From Acidimicrobiia bacterium (GTDB lineage Bacteria > Actinomycetota > Acidimicrobiia > IMCC26256 > JAMXLJ01): 48,334 bases of DNA. Position 1 is the stretch's first letter. Each line of letters begins with the position of its first letter. Made by a program: the position numbers and the translations under genes. Under the pieces are notes generated by a model that was given only the letters and a program-made list of their open reading frames with translations, was not told where the DNA came from and ran no database searches. The stretch is taken from NCBI GenBank assembly GCA_024281095.1, contig JAMXLJ010000015.1, forward strand, positions 1-48,334. The letters run 5' to 3'. This document shows positions 9,115 through 18,011 of the stretch, piece by piece.

Positions 9115-9288
9115 ATGACGACCGACGAGTTCCTCCAGTACCTCGCCCGGCACGACACGCTGCGCGAGATGGAGCCGACGTTCACCGGCCTGCTGCTGCG
9201 GACGCGGTTGCGGCAGGAGGCCGCCGAGCTCGCGACCGTCACCGTGATCGGCCGCAGCGACGTCACTGAGCTCGAGGCGGCGGGCTAG
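9115..9288 (+). CDS. Small hypothetical protein (57 aa)
   Basis: Short open frame starting MTTDEFLQYLARHDTLREM and ending VIGRSDVTELEAAG. It is acidic to neutral, has no membrane segment and reads like a small helical protein. Its TAG (9286-9288) interlocks with the stop of the convergent SDR gene. The in-frame extension to an ATG at 8974 is Pro/Gly/Arg-rich and unlikely to be coding. No ribosome-binding site is obvious. I do not recognise the protein, and it may not be real. Confidence 0.35.
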   Translation: MTTDEFLQYLARHDTLREMEPTFTGLLLRTRLRQEAAELATVTVIGRSDVTELEAAG

Positions 9289-10064
9289 CCGGGTTCGCCC
9301 CAATCGCGGCCGAAGTTCGCGACGTCGAGCACCCGGCCCGTGAGCCCCGACCCGCGTTGCGCGGCGAGGTACGCGACGGGCGCGACCACCGAATCGGGCG
9401 TCTTCCAACCCGACCAGTCGTAATCGTCGCCGAGCTCGCGAGTGCTCAACTCCGTCTTCACGGCTCCCGGCCGCAGCGCGTTCACCGCGATCCCGAGCGA
9501 CGCCACCTCGGGGGCGAGCGAAGTCGAGAACCGCTCGAGCGCCGCCTTGGCGACCGTGTAGACGAGGTACCCGGGCGGCATGTACGGCCCCGCCGCGTGA
9601 TCGGCCGCAGCTGACGAGATGTTGACGATGCTGCCCCCGCCGTTGGCCGCCATGACGGGCACGACCGCTTTTGCGGCCATGAAGAGGCTGCGCACGTTGA
9701 CCCGCATCGACTCGTCCCATTGTTCGGGCGTCGCGTCGGCGAAGAGGGCGCGCGTGGGCGCCATGGCGTTGTTGACGAGAACGTCGAGACGGCCCAGTTC
9801 CGCAACGGTGGTGTCCACCAGACGTGCGATGTCGTCGGCCTCGCCGATGTCACAGCGCACCGCGAGCGCGGTCCCGCCGGCGGCGGTGATCGCGCCGACG
9901 GTGGTGTGGATGGTGCCCGGGAGGCCGCCCGGCTCCTCGGTCACCGTGCGGGCCGCGCACACGACCGACGCGCCGAGCGCGGCCAGGCCGAGTGCCAGCC
10001 CTTTGCCGATCCCGCGTGACGCGCCGGTGACGACGACGACCTGGCCGGCGAGCGGGCCGGCCAT
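9285..10064 (-). CDS. Short-chain dehydrogenase/reductase
   Basis: Classical SDR of 259 residues. The cofactor motif TGASRGIG spans residues 13-20, NNAM is near 98-101, the catalytic serine is S150/S151 in NISSAAA, and YTVAK gives Y169 and K173. The arginine after the second strand (CAART) suggests NADP(H) preference. Its ATG immediately follows the TGA of the quinone-oxidoreductase-like gene upstream on this strand (no intergenic base), so the two are translationally coupled. It probably reduces or oxidises a ketone/alcohol in the pathway of the surrounding CoA-handling genes; the substrate is not inferable. Confidence 0.9.
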   Translation of the reverse strand: MAGPLAGQVVVVTGASRGIGKGLALGLAALGASVVCAARTVTEEPGGLPGTIHTTVGAITAAGGTALAVRCDIGEADDIARLVDTTVAELGRLDVLVNNAMAPTRALFADATPEQWDESMRVNVRSLFMAAKAVVPVMAANGGGSIVNISSAAADHAAGPYMPPGYLVYTVAKAALERFSTSLAPEVASLGIAVNALRPGAVKTELSTRELGDDYDWSGWKTPDSVVAPVAYLAAQRGSGLTGRVLDVANFGRDWGEPG

Positions 10065-11069
10065 TCAACCGCCGCCGTCGCCGACGCGCACGACCACGCG
10101 GCCGCGCACCCGGCCGTCGCGGATGTCGTCGAGTACGGCGCCGACGTCGTCGAGCGCGACCTCGCGCGCGATCGAATCCTCGAGGTGCGGCGGCCGCAGG
10201 TCGGTCGCGAGGCGGCGCCAGACCGCGCGCCGGCGGTCGATCGGTGTGTTGACGCTGTCGATGCCGATCAGGTCGACGCCGCGCAGGATGAACGGGAAGA
10301 CGGTCGTGTGGAGCTCGCGGCCACCGGTGTTGCCGCTCGCGGCGACCGCGGCGCCGTACCGGAGTGTGCGCAGCACGTACGCGAGAGTGGCGCCGCCGAC
10401 GCAGTCGACCGCGGCCGCCCACCGTTCACGCTCCAGTGCCCTGCCCGAGTCCGCGACCGTCTCGGAACGGTCGAGCACCCCGGCCGCGCCGAGCTCGCGC
10501 AGATACGCGTGCTCTTCGTGCTTGCCGGTGCTCCCGACCACTTCGTATCCACGGGCGGCGAGCATCGCGACCGCGGTGGAGCCGACGCCTCCGGTCGCGC
10601 CGGTGACGAGCACGGGCCCGTCGCCCGGTTGCAGGCCGCGGCTCTCGAGACGTTCGATGCTCAACGCGGAGGTATAGCCCGCGGTGCCGATCGCCATCGC
10701 GTCGCGCGCGGTCAACCCGTCGGGCATCGGCACGACCCACGACGCGGGCACCCGCGCAAGCTCCGCGAAACCCCCGTGGTGCGACACCCCGAGATCGTAT
10801 GCGTGCGCGATGACGGGTTCGCCCGTGGAGATTCCCGGGTCGGTGCTCGCGACCACGGTGCCCGCGAGATCGACACCCGGAACGAGCGGTGAGACGCGCG
10901 CGACACCCCCGTTGGGAATCGTCGCCAACGCGTCCTTGTAATTGACGCTGGACCACTCGACCTTGATGGTGACCTCGCCGTCGTGCAACTGCTCGGGTTC
11001 CAGCGTGGTCAACGACCGGTTCACGCTGCCGTCGTCGTTGCGCTCCACCAGGTATGCACGAAATGCCAC
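10065..11069 (-). CDS. MDR-family NADPH oxidoreductase, acrylyl-CoA reductase (AcuI/YhdH)-like
   Basis: Zinc-free medium-chain reductase of 334 residues. The N-terminus (FRAYLVERNDDGSV), SSVNYKDALA, and VPGVDLAGTV are characteristic of the YhdH/AcuI group, which reduces acrylyl-CoA to propionyl-CoA. The NADPH-binding segment VTGATGGVGSTAVAML lies in the middle and SGNTGG near the end. I chose the GTG at 11069 because the preceding frame is non-coding and the upstream thioesterase stops at 11081; GAGGTC lies just before the GTG. The gene is sandwiched between a thioesterase and an SDR and probably co-transcribed with both. Reduction of another enoyl-CoA or quinone is possible. Confidence 0.88.
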   Translation of the reverse strand: MAFRAYLVERNDDGSVNRSLTTLEPEQLHDGEVTIKVEWSSVNYKDALATIPNGGVARVSPLVPGVDLAGTVVASTDPGISTGEPVIAHAYDLGVSHHGGFAELARVPASWVVPMPDGLTARDAMAIGTAGYTSALSIERLESRGLQPGDGPVLVTGATGGVGSTAVAMLAARGYEVVGSTGKHEEHAYLRELGAAGVLDRSETVADSGRALERERWAAAVDCVGGATLAYVLRTLRYGAAVAASGNTGGRELHTTVFPFILRGVDLIGIDSVNTPIDRRRAVWRRLATDLRPPHLEDSIAREVALDDVGAVLDDIRDGRVRGRVVVRVGDGGG

Positions 11070-11080
11070 CGGCTTCGACC

Positions 11081-11947
11081 TCAGCCTCGACGAGTGGCGG
11101 GGAATCGCACGGCCGCGACGGCCGCGAGCCGGTCGTCGTTGCCTGCGTCGCGAATCTCCACCCGCACGATCGGGCCGAGCTGCGCGGCGCGTGCGCGGGC
11201 CGGCCCGATTCGCACCGCCGACAGGTACCGCACGTCGAGCTCGACCGGCGCGAGGCCGGGATGGAGCGAACATGCCGCTTCTTCCGCCACGAGCGCGAGC
11301 AGGCCCCCCTGCAGCGTGTCGGCCGGGTTGAGCAGGTCCTCGCGCCGGTCCACTTCGGCGACCCCCGTCTCGACCACGCGGCAACCGACGCGTTCGGCCA
11401 AGGGCTGGGGCATCGGACGAGGCGCGAGCGCCCGCGGAAGACCGGTCGCGATCGAGAACCCGAGGTCTTGTGGGCGGGGAGACGCGATGAACGTGCCGTG
11501 CGACAACACTGCGGGTCCATCGCTGCCCGCCGCCGCGAACGTCGCTTCGCCGAACGTCGTGGTGCGACCCGACTTCAGGATGCGCGCCTCGCCGGTGAAG
11601 CCGCTCGCCGATGTGATCGGCTGCAGCACGCGGACGTTGAGGTCCACGGTCATCGTGATGCGGGGAAGTGCGGCTTCGTTCGCCAGCGACCCGATGAGCA
11701 CGTCGGAAAGGGTCAACAGCACCGACGTACGCAGGACGTCGGTGCCGGGAACGAGCAACGCCGCGGCCGGAGGTTCGGAGTGGCCGGCCATGCGGTCGCC
11801 GTCGGGCCCGGAATGGAACCCCATCTCGGCGATGAACGTGACGCGCCCCCGGGGGTCGGGCGTGACGTCGGACGTGACGCCGGCGGGTGGCAGGGGGTCG
11901 ACGGCCATGGCGGCGCAGTGAACCAGGTGGGCGCGAGCGCCGTCCAA
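11081..11947 (-). CDS. Hotdog-fold acyl-CoA thioesterase-like protein (PaaI/double hotdog)
   Basis: About 288 residues if translation begins at the TTG at 11947, or 275 from the ATG at 11908. The TTG is preceded by an AG-rich GAGGAGAGGGCGAGGAG tract, so I keep it, with the start uncertain. Two hotdog-like halves are visible: one around residues 40-155 (including ITMTVDLNVRVLQPI and FGEATFAA) and one in the C-terminal 110 residues (LQGGLLALVAEEAACSL, VELDVRYLSAVRIGPARARA). Such double-hotdog proteins hydrolyse acyl-CoA or act as dehydratases. It stops 11 bp before the AcuI-like reductase. Neighbouring CoA genes support a thioesterase role. Confidence 0.82.
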   Translation of the reverse strand: MDGARAHLVHCAAMAVDPLPPAGVTSDVTPDPRGRVTFIAEMGFHSGPDGDRMAGHSEPPAAALLVPGTDVLRTSVLLTLSDVLIGSLANEAALPRITMTVDLNVRVLQPITSASGFTGEARILKSGRTTTFGEATFAAAGSDGPAVLSHGTFIASPRPQDLGFSIATGLPRALAPRPMPQPLAERVGCRVVETGVAEVDRREDLLNPADTLQGGLLALVAEEAACSLHPGLAPVELDVRYLSAVRIGPARARAAQLGPIVRVEIRDAGNDDRLAAVAAVRFPATRRG

Positions 11948-11980
11948 CTCCTCGCCCTCTCCTCGCGAGCTCCTCGTCGG

Positions 11981-13039
11981 CTACTCGCCGTCTTCGGGGC
12001 GTGGCTCCTGCGCGTCGAGCAGCGCGTCGACCGCGGCGTGGGGCTCGAAGCCGACACCCACCCGTTGCTCGGGTCGCCGTTCTTCTTTGCGCGCGATGTC
12101 GTGCAGCACGCGCTTGTCGGCCTCGGTGAGTGGTGGCTGCACGATCGCTCGTGGCCACAGGTGCCGCACGCGCACGACGTTGACCTCGGCCGAGTACAAC
12201 GTCACCTGGACCACCAGGTAGATCCATCCGATCAGTCCGAGCACGAAACCGAACTGCCCGTACACGGCTTGGGCGTGGCGGAGTTGATGCTCCACGAGGA
12301 ACGCGCCGACGCTGAGCAGCACGGTGTAGCCGAACCCGCCCAACGCGGACCCGAGCCACAGTTCGTGTGTTTCGACCTCGTCGGGCGTGAGGACGCGGAA
12401 GACCGCGAGGTACAGCCCGACGTTGAGCACCAGCTGAGCTGCGCGGGCGAGACCGACGAAGACGAGGCCGGACACGAACTTGCCGATCGCCACCTCGACG
12501 GCGGTGGTCGCGGCCATCCCGAGCGCGAGCACGGTGAAGAAGAGCGCCGCCCGGCCGAGTCGCACGAGGAAGCCGGGGCGCAGCACTCCCGGTACGTTCC
12601 AGATCTCCGCCATGGCGTGCTGACCGGCTTGCGCGACGCCCATCGACCCGTACAGCAGGCCGAGCAGACCGAACGTGAGGCCGGCGGCGCTGCCTCGGAG
12701 CGGATGTGCAGCCGTGCGGCCGATCTGATCGCCGTAGACCGGGAACTGCTGCAGCGTCTGGCCGATGATGCCGTTCTCGATGGTGCGGTTCCCGATGAAC
12801 CCGAGGACGGTGGTGGCGACGAGGAGGAAGGGGAACAGCGACATGAAGCCGTAATACGTGAGGAGGGCGGACAGCATGGAGCCCCGGTCGTCGCCGTACT
12901 TCTTCACGACACCGATGAGGAATGCGAGCGGCGCGGCGCGCTGCTGGACGGAGTCGAGTTTGCGGACGGCCCGCTCGGCCGGATTCACGTCCCGGTGATA
13001 CCCAAGTACCTGGTCAGCGAGCACCCGAGCGCTCGGCAA
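11981..13039 (-). CDS. YihY/BrkB-family inner-membrane protein
   Basis: Polytopic membrane protein of about 352 residues. The N-terminal helix VQQRAAPLAFLIGVVKKYGDD and the segment LSALLTYYGFMSLFPFLLV are diagnostic of the YihY/BrkB (UPF0761) family, followed by about five further hydrophobic segments (residues 60-85, 115-140, 165-195, 205-230, 240-300). The C-terminal 60 residues are hydrophilic and acidic. The molecular function is not settled; family members were once called ribonuclease BN in error. The annotated start is a TTG at 13039; a GTG at 12988 closer to the conserved domain is equally possible. It is followed by the thioesterase gene after 33 bp. Confidence 0.85.
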   Translation of the reverse strand: MPSARVLADQVLGYHRDVNPAERAVRKLDSVQQRAAPLAFLIGVVKKYGDDRGSMLSALLTYYGFMSLFPFLLVATTVLGFIGNRTIENGIIGQTLQQFPVYGDQIGRTAAHPLRGSAAGLTFGLLGLLYGSMGVAQAGQHAMAEIWNVPGVLRPGFLVRLGRAALFFTVLALGMAATTAVEVAIGKFVSGLVFVGLARAAQLVLNVGLYLAVFRVLTPDEVETHELWLGSALGGFGYTVLLSVGAFLVEHQLRHAQAVYGQFGFVLGLIGWIYLVVQVTLYSAEVNVVRVRHLWPRAIVQPPLTEADKRVLHDIARKEERRPEQRVGVGFEPHAAVDALLDAQEPRPEDGE

Positions 13040-13210
13040 CCCGGACGTTGCGTCGCCGGCGCCTGTCGCGTACCTGACGCGTGACGACCCGCCGAGCGAC
13101 GTGGGGGCTCACGTTCGCGCGACGGGCCGTCACATTGGGGTCGAGCCGAAGATCGCGCCGTCATGATGAATCGACGATGAGAGCCGCCCGGCGTCGCCCG
13201 CCGCCAAGGG

Positions 13211-14473
13211 TCACGAGGCGCTGCGGGCCGCGGCGATATGGGCCGAGTACACGAACGCGAGGAATCGTGCGATCGCGTTCACCGTTGCGTCGGCCCTGAG
13301 CGAGTGGAACGTGTCGAAAGCGTGCTGGGCGCCCGGCACCTCCGCGTAGACCACCGGCTGGCGCGTCACCTCGCGCAGCTCGCGCACGAGCTCGTGCGCG
13401 TCGTCGATGAACACGAGCGAGTCGTACGTGCCGTGGATCACGAACATGGGCGGGCTCGTCTCCCTGACCCGACGAACCGGTGACGCGCGCTCCCACATGT
13501 CGCGCGCTTCTGACGGGGGCTTCTTCATCAGCACCCGCGTCAGGAACCACTCCATTCCCTGCTTCACCTTGCTGCCGTGCCGGTCGAGGAGGTCGTACAC
13601 GCCGTAGAGCGGCACGCACGCGTCGACCGACGTGTCGGCTTCTTCGAAGCCGGGCTGGTACTCGGGATCGTTCGGCGTGAGCGCGGCCAGGCTCGCGAGG
13701 TGGCCGCCGGCGGAACCGCCGGTGACCACGAGGAAGTTCGGGTCGCCTCCGTATTCCGTGATGTGGGCCCGGATCCACGTGATGGCGCGTTTCACGTCGA
13801 CGATCGGGTCCGGCCACGTCGCCCGCGGCCCGAGCCGATAGTTGATCGAGACGCAGATCCATCCGCGCGCGGCCAGGTGGAACATCAGCGGCAGGGCCTG
13901 CTGTTGCTTGTGGCCGTAGACCCACCCGCCGCCGTGTACCTGGAGCAACACGGGCATCGACTGCACACCGCCGGTGTCGGCGAGCCTGTAGATGTCGAGC
14001 AGGTTGCGTTTGCCCGCCGGCCCGTAGGAGATGTCGGAGATGCGTTCGACCCTACGATCCTTGAACCGGAACGGCCGTACGAGCTCACCGAACCGCACGC
14101 GGTCGGGAAGCTTCCCGGCGAGATCCTGGTCGATGGCCTGGAAGTAGCCGTCACCGAGGCCGGCGCGCAGCGCGGCCTCGAGCACGGCCGGCGCCTGCAT
14201 GGCCCGGCGTTGGTGGAGCAGCAGGCCGGCCCACGAACACACCGTGATGCCGAGCCCGAGCCAGCCCGGCCATTCGCGCAGCGCACCCAGCGCGATGAAC
14301 ACGATCGTCGCAACGAGCTGCCAGGCGAGGTGGAACATCGCGAGCTCACCGGTGACCCACGCGGTGATGAAGTACGGGAACAGCAGCCACCCGGGGCGGC
14401 GCAGCCGCACCATGCTCGCGAGCGTGAAGAGCGCGCCCCAGACCGAGACCGCGAGGAAGATCACGGGCACCAC
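13211..14473 (-). CDS. Membrane-anchored alpha/beta hydrolase (HSL/BD-FAE-like esterase)
   Basis: Protein of 420 residues starting at GTG. Residues 1-115 contain three or four hydrophobic segments (VPVIFLAVSVWGALFTLASM, LLFPYFITAWV, FHLAWQLVATIVFIALGAL), so the catalytic domain is probably tethered to the membrane. The hydrolase domain shows the oxyanion motif HGGGWVYG, the nucleophile elbow GGSAGGHLA, an acidic residue in VIHGTYDSLVFI and histidine in GAQHAFDTF. This is the hormone-sensitive-lipase/carboxylesterase arrangement. Its neighbour is a WS/DGAT acyltransferase 60 bp upstream in the same direction, suggesting synthesis and breakdown of neutral lipid esters. 13040-13210 on the far side holds nothing I recognise. 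Confidence 0.87.
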   Translation of the reverse strand: MVPVIFLAVSVWGALFTLASMVRLRRPGWLLFPYFITAWVTGELAMFHLAWQLVATIVFIALGALREWPGWLGLGITVCSWAGLLLHQRRAMQAPAVLEAALRAGLGDGYFQAIDQDLAGKLPDRVRFGELVRPFRFKDRRVERISDISYGPAGKRNLLDIYRLADTGGVQSMPVLLQVHGGGWVYGHKQQQALPLMFHLAARGWICVSINYRLGPRATWPDPIVDVKRAITWIRAHITEYGGDPNFLVVTGGSAGGHLASLAALTPNDPEYQPGFEEADTSVDACVPLYGVYDLLDRHGSKVKQGMEWFLTRVLMKKPPSEARDMWERASPVRRVRETSPPMFVIHGTYDSLVFIDDAHELVRELREVTRQPVVYAEVPGAQHAFDTFHSLRADATVNAIARFLAFVYSAHIAAARSAS

Positions 14474-14533
14474 GCCGACGACCTTACCTACGGGCGGGTC
14501 GTGGCAACCCTGTGAAGTGGCCGGCCGCCGTTG

Positions 14534-15943
14534 CTAGGAGCCCGCGGCCGGGGTGATGCCGACCGAAGCCTCCAGCTCTTCCAGCGCGATGGGGATGCCG
14601 TCGGCGATCGCGGCCGGGTCGGGAACCATCTCGGGGCAGCACAGGAAGCCGAAGTCGATCGAGTCGCAATAGCTGATGACCGTGATGTTGAGCCCCGTGC
14701 CGAGCAACAGCGGGCCCATGGGGTACATCGCCTCGAGTCGCGCGCCCGCCATGTACAGCGGGAACGGCGGCCCGGGGATGTTGGAGATCACGACGTTGAT
14801 CGGCGGCGGCATACGGCTCTCGAGCCCCATTGCCGTGTACATGCGGGCGGCGAGGCCGACCAGCCCCGGGGGTGTGCTCTCGGTCAGGCCCATGATCTTG
14901 TCGGCCGACAAAGCCTCGCCGATCTCCTTGGCCTCGCTCGTCGCGGCCTTGATCGCGATGAGGCGGTCGGCGGGCTCGGCGATGTCGGTCGCGAGGCTGG
15001 TGAACATCGAACCGACCTTGCTGCCGATCTCCTGATCCATCCCGGCGCGCAACGACACCGGGCACTGCGCGATGAGCGGCTGCTCCGGCAGATCGTCGAT
15101 CTTCTGCAGATAGCGGCGCAGCGCACCGGCGCACAACGCGAGCACGACGTCGTTGAGCTTCACGTCGTACGCGTGCTTCACCTCCTTCACCCGCCCGAGC
15201 GGAACGCTGACCCAGGCGAACCGCCGATGGGGCGTGAACTCGCCGTTGAGCGACGTTCGCGGCGCGCGGAACGGCCCGACGACTGAGCGACGGCGGGCAA
15301 AGTTCAGCAGCGTGACCGCCTGGCGCGCGCTCTGCACGGCGAAGCGCGCGGTGCGGTACGGCGCGCGTGTAGCTGCGTGCACCATCCCGAGCCCGAGCCG
15401 TTCCACGAAGCTCGGAACGTGACGATCATCGAACGGGATCGGGGTGAGATCGCGCGGCGCCGGATCCGGTTCGAGGTCGAAGCTCACCTCGGCCAGCCCC
15501 ATGCCCGACACGCCGTCGATCATTGCGTGGTGGATCTTGTAGAGAAGCGCGACGCGACCCTGCTCGACGCCTTCGATGACCCACATCTCCCACAGCGGCT
15601 TGCGTCGGTCGAGCTTGTACGAAGTGAGCCGGCCGACGAGCTCGCCCAGCTCGCGTGGACCACCTGGAGCGGGCACCGCGATGCGTCGAATGTGGTAATC
15701 CGCGTCGAAGTCGGGCTCCTCGACCCAGCCCGGCCGGTCGAGCCCCAGCGGCACTTCGACGAGCTTCAGCCGGAACTGCGGAACGAGCGGGAGCCGCTCC
15801 AGGGTGTGCAGCCGGACCCGTTCGAAGTCGAACGGCGCCGGCGACGTCGACGGATCGAGGATCATCAGCGCCGAGACGTGCATGTGCCACGACGGCGTCT
15901 CTCCGTAGAGGAAGGCCGCGTCTTGTCCGCCCATCCTGCGCAT
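14534..15943 (-). CDS. Wax ester synthase / diacylglycerol acyltransferase (WS/DGAT)
   Basis: Acyl-CoA-dependent acyltransferase making triacylglycerol or wax esters, about 469 residues, typical length. It has the opening GGQDAAFLYGETPSWHMHV, the catalytic HHAMIDG motif (about residues 138-144) and conserved later segments (VKLNDVVLALCAGALRRYL and VISNIPGPPFPLYMAGARL). Three ATGs lie close together; I chose 15943 because AGGGGG is centred about 6 nt upstream, whereas the ATG at 15949 touches it. The gene is divergent from an alpha/beta hydrolase at 16050 and precedes a membrane esterase. WS/DGAT multiplicity is common in lipid-storing actinobacteria. Confidence 0.93.
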   Translation of the reverse strand: MRRMGGQDAAFLYGETPSWHMHVSALMILDPSTSPAPFDFERVRLHTLERLPLVPQFRLKLVEVPLGLDRPGWVEEPDFDADYHIRRIAVPAPGGPRELGELVGRLTSYKLDRRKPLWEMWVIEGVEQGRVALLYKIHHAMIDGVSGMGLAEVSFDLEPDPAPRDLTPIPFDDRHVPSFVERLGLGMVHAATRAPYRTARFAVQSARQAVTLLNFARRRSVVGPFRAPRTSLNGEFTPHRRFAWVSVPLGRVKEVKHAYDVKLNDVVLALCAGALRRYLQKIDDLPEQPLIAQCPVSLRAGMDQEIGSKVGSMFTSLATDIAEPADRLIAIKAATSEAKEIGEALSADKIMGLTESTPPGLVGLAARMYTAMGLESRMPPPINVVISNIPGPPFPLYMAGARLEAMYPMGPLLLGTGLNITVISYCDSIDFGFLCCPEMVPDPAAIADGIPIALEELEASVGITPAAGS

Positions 15944-16049
15944 CAACATCCCCCTGTCCGGTGCTTCGGACGGTAGTACCCACCGAACGCCGCGACACGA
16001 GGAAAAATTTGCGCACTATCACCCGGATGCCGGCGCGCCCTGGAGATAC

Positions 16050-17354
16050 TTGACGCTGATGTCGAACGAGGGGTCGGAGGGGGTCATCGACGGCATGCGC
16101 GGCGCCGAGGCCGGGGACGACGAAATCGGCGAGGAGCGCAGCGCGGCGCGATCGCTTGCGACCATGCGCCGGCCGAGCCTGGCGGTGCAGTTGGCGAGCA
16201 TGGTGCAGCCGCTGTGGCGGACGATCGGCTACCTCTCGCCCGGAGCGTCTTCACGGCGCGCGCGGCGGTATGCGCCTCACGACGTGCCCACGCCGGGGCC
16301 GAGCCCGCGGCTCGCCGCGCATGTCCTGACGGACGAGATGTTCCTCGCCGCGTTCAAGCTGATTCGCAAGCCCCCCACGGCCGAAGCCTTCCGGCAGATC
16401 GAGCTCGAAGTGGACGACGCGCTCGCGATGTTCCGTGAGCGCGGGTGGCTCGATGATCCGGCCGCGTACCTCGGCGACCCGCCGCCACTCGCGGACCCCG
16501 AGCGGTCCGGTTCGGTCGACTGGCCGGTGCGAGTGCAGGGCCTGAAGTTCGCGAGCGAATGGGAACCCCATGAAGGGGAGCCGGGCCGTGAGCGGTGGTT
16601 GTCGTACGACGCGAACCGTACGGCCCATGCGTACGTGCTCCGACACGGTGACGACCGCCCGCGTTCCTGGTTGGTCTGCGTGCACGGGACTGCGATGGGC
16701 CGTCCCGAGGTGGACCCGCTGCTGCTGCGGGCCAAGCATCTCTACAGCGACCTGGGGCTGAACGTGGTGTTGCCCATCCTGCCGCTGCACGGCGCGCGCG
16801 GCGGTCCCCGCTCGTGGGACGTGCAGTTCCCGACCGTCGACGTGCTCGACAACGTGCACGGCCTCGCCCAGGCCGCATGGGACGTGCGACGGCTGCTCTC
16901 GTGGATTCGCACGCACGAACCGACGGGGATCGCCGTCACGGGCCTGTCGCTCGGCGGCTACGTCGCCGCGCTCGTCGCCGCGCTGGAGCCGCTCGACTGC
17001 GTCATCGCGGGGATGCCCGCCGTCGACTTCCCGCGCGTGTTGCGCCGCCACACGCCACGCGAGATCCGCGTCCTCGACGACTTCCGGTTGCTGGGCGAGA
17101 AGGCCGATCTTCTGCACCGCGCGGTGTCGCCACTTGTGGTTCCGCCCGCCACGGCACCGGAGCGCCGTTTCATCTACGCCGGCACGGCCGACCGCCTCGT
17201 CGACCCGGTGGAGCAGACCGTCGAGCTGTGGGAGCACTGGGGACGACCCACGATCAAGTGGTTGCACGCGGGCCACGTCGGTCATCTCCTCATGGGCGGC
17301 GGAGTCGGCGGGTTCGTCGACGACGCCCTCGGGCGCTGCCTGCCGCTCGGCTGA
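16050..17354 (+). CDS. Alpha/beta hydrolase of unknown specificity
   Basis: Protein of 434 residues with a long N-terminal part (about 190 residues) that I cannot assign, followed by an alpha/beta-hydrolase domain. Visible elements are VCVHGTAMG, LPLHGARGGPRSWDVQFPT, the nucleophile elbow GLSLGGYVAAL, the acid in YAGTADRLVD and the histidine in HAGHVGHLL. The N-terminal segment contains PLWRTIGYL and a helical region (AFRQIELEVDDALAMFRERGWL). The start is uncertain: TTG at 16050 has GGAG 4 nt upstream; ATG at 16059 or 16095 would shorten it without loss of the fold. It is divergent from WS/DGAT, so a lipase or esterase role in lipid turnover is plausible but inferred. Confidence 0.82.
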   Translation: MTLMSNEGSEGVIDGMRGAEAGDDEIGEERSAARSLATMRRPSLAVQLASMVQPLWRTIGYLSPGASSRRARRYAPHDVPTPGPSPRLAAHVLTDEMFLAAFKLIRKPPTAEAFRQIELEVDDALAMFRERGWLDDPAAYLGDPPPLADPERSGSVDWPVRVQGLKFASEWEPHEGEPGRERWLSYDANRTAHAYVLRHGDDRPRSWLVCVHGTAMGRPEVDPLLLRAKHLYSDLGLNVVLPILPLHGARGGPRSWDVQFPTVDVLDNVHGLAQAAWDVRRLLSWIRTHEPTGIAVTGLSLGGYVAALVAALEPLDCVIAGMPAVDFPRVLRRHTPREIRVLDDFRLLGEKADLLHRAVSPLVVPPATAPERRFIYAGTADRLVDPVEQTVELWEHWGRPTIKWLHAGHVGHLLMGGGVGGFVDDALGRCLPLG

Positions 17355-17360
17355 GCGGTC

Positions 17361-18005
17361 TCAGTCGCCGTCGATGTGGCGCGCGAGCTGTGACAGGAAC
17401 GCGCGGCGTTCTTCCACGAACCGCGGATCGGTCGGCGACCGACCGGTGACGATGCGCGTCAACTGTCCGAACGCGAGCGGGAAGATCGTCAGCGCGAGCT
17501 CCGACAGCACCACCTGCTCGGGGTCGAGATCGGCCGGCATCGAGCCCTCCGCCTGCGCCTGTTTCACGGCATCGATCCACCGTTCGATTCCGGCCCGCCG
17601 CAACGCCTCGTCCTCGATCCGGCCGCGACCTGCGCGCTCGATCGCTTCCCACATCAGCAGGCGGATGTACTCGCGCTCACGTGGCCGGATGAGACGGTCC
17701 TGAAGCTCGGCGAGACGATCAGGCCCGGTCTGGTCGCGCTGAACTTCCGTCGGTGCACGGTCCGCGAGGCGGTTGCGGAGGACGGCGCGGTACAGATGAT
17801 CCTTCGAGCCGAAGTAGTAGTAGAGCATCCGTTTGTTGACGCCCGCACGCGCTGCGATCGCGTCCACGCGCGCACCGTCGAGGCCCTTTGCCGCGAACTC
17901 GTCGAGGGCGGCGTCGAGGATGCGCCGCTTCGTGCCCTCGGGGTCGCGCGTCACGCGCCCGCCGCCCGCTCCGGCGTTCCTCGCTGGTCCGGGGTCAGGG
18001 GCCAT
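17361..18005 (-). CDS. TetR-family transcriptional regulator
   Basis: DNA-binding repressor of 214 residues. The helix-turn-helix is clear: KRRILDAALDEFAAKGLDGARVDAIAARAGV followed by NKRMLYYYFGSKDHLYRAVL (residues 22-75). The C-terminal ligand domain includes RLLMWEAIERAG and LTIFPLAFGQL. I chose the ATG at 18005; further upstream the frame is non-coding. The gene is divergent from an MFS exporter with 111 bp between starts, the standard arrangement for a local repressor that senses the pump substrate. A palindrome at 18024-18037 is a candidate operator. The promoter geometry suggests a leaderless mRNA. Confidence 0.9.
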   Translation of the reverse strand: MAPDPGPARNAGAGGGRVTRDPEGTKRRILDAALDEFAAKGLDGARVDAIAARAGVNKRMLYYYFGSKDHLYRAVLRNRLADRAPTEVQRDQTGPDRLAELQDRLIRPREREYIRLLMWEAIERAGRGRIEDEALRRAGIERWIDAVKQAQAEGSMPADLDPEQVVLSELALTIFPLAFGQLTRIVTGRSPTDPRFVEERRAFLSQLARHIDGD

Positions 18006-18011
18006 GCTGGT

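Noticed and set aside
11054-13084. Plus-strand open frame of 676 codons
   Set aside because: Antisense to the thioesterase and YihY genes, which have clear family motifs and membrane helices; the plus-strand product is low-complexity His/Glu/Arg.
13081-13299. Plus-strand open frame of 72 codons in the 13040-13210 gap
   Set aside because: Arg/Thr/Pro-rich, overlaps the end of the esterase gene antisense, and has no ribosome-binding site or family resemblance.
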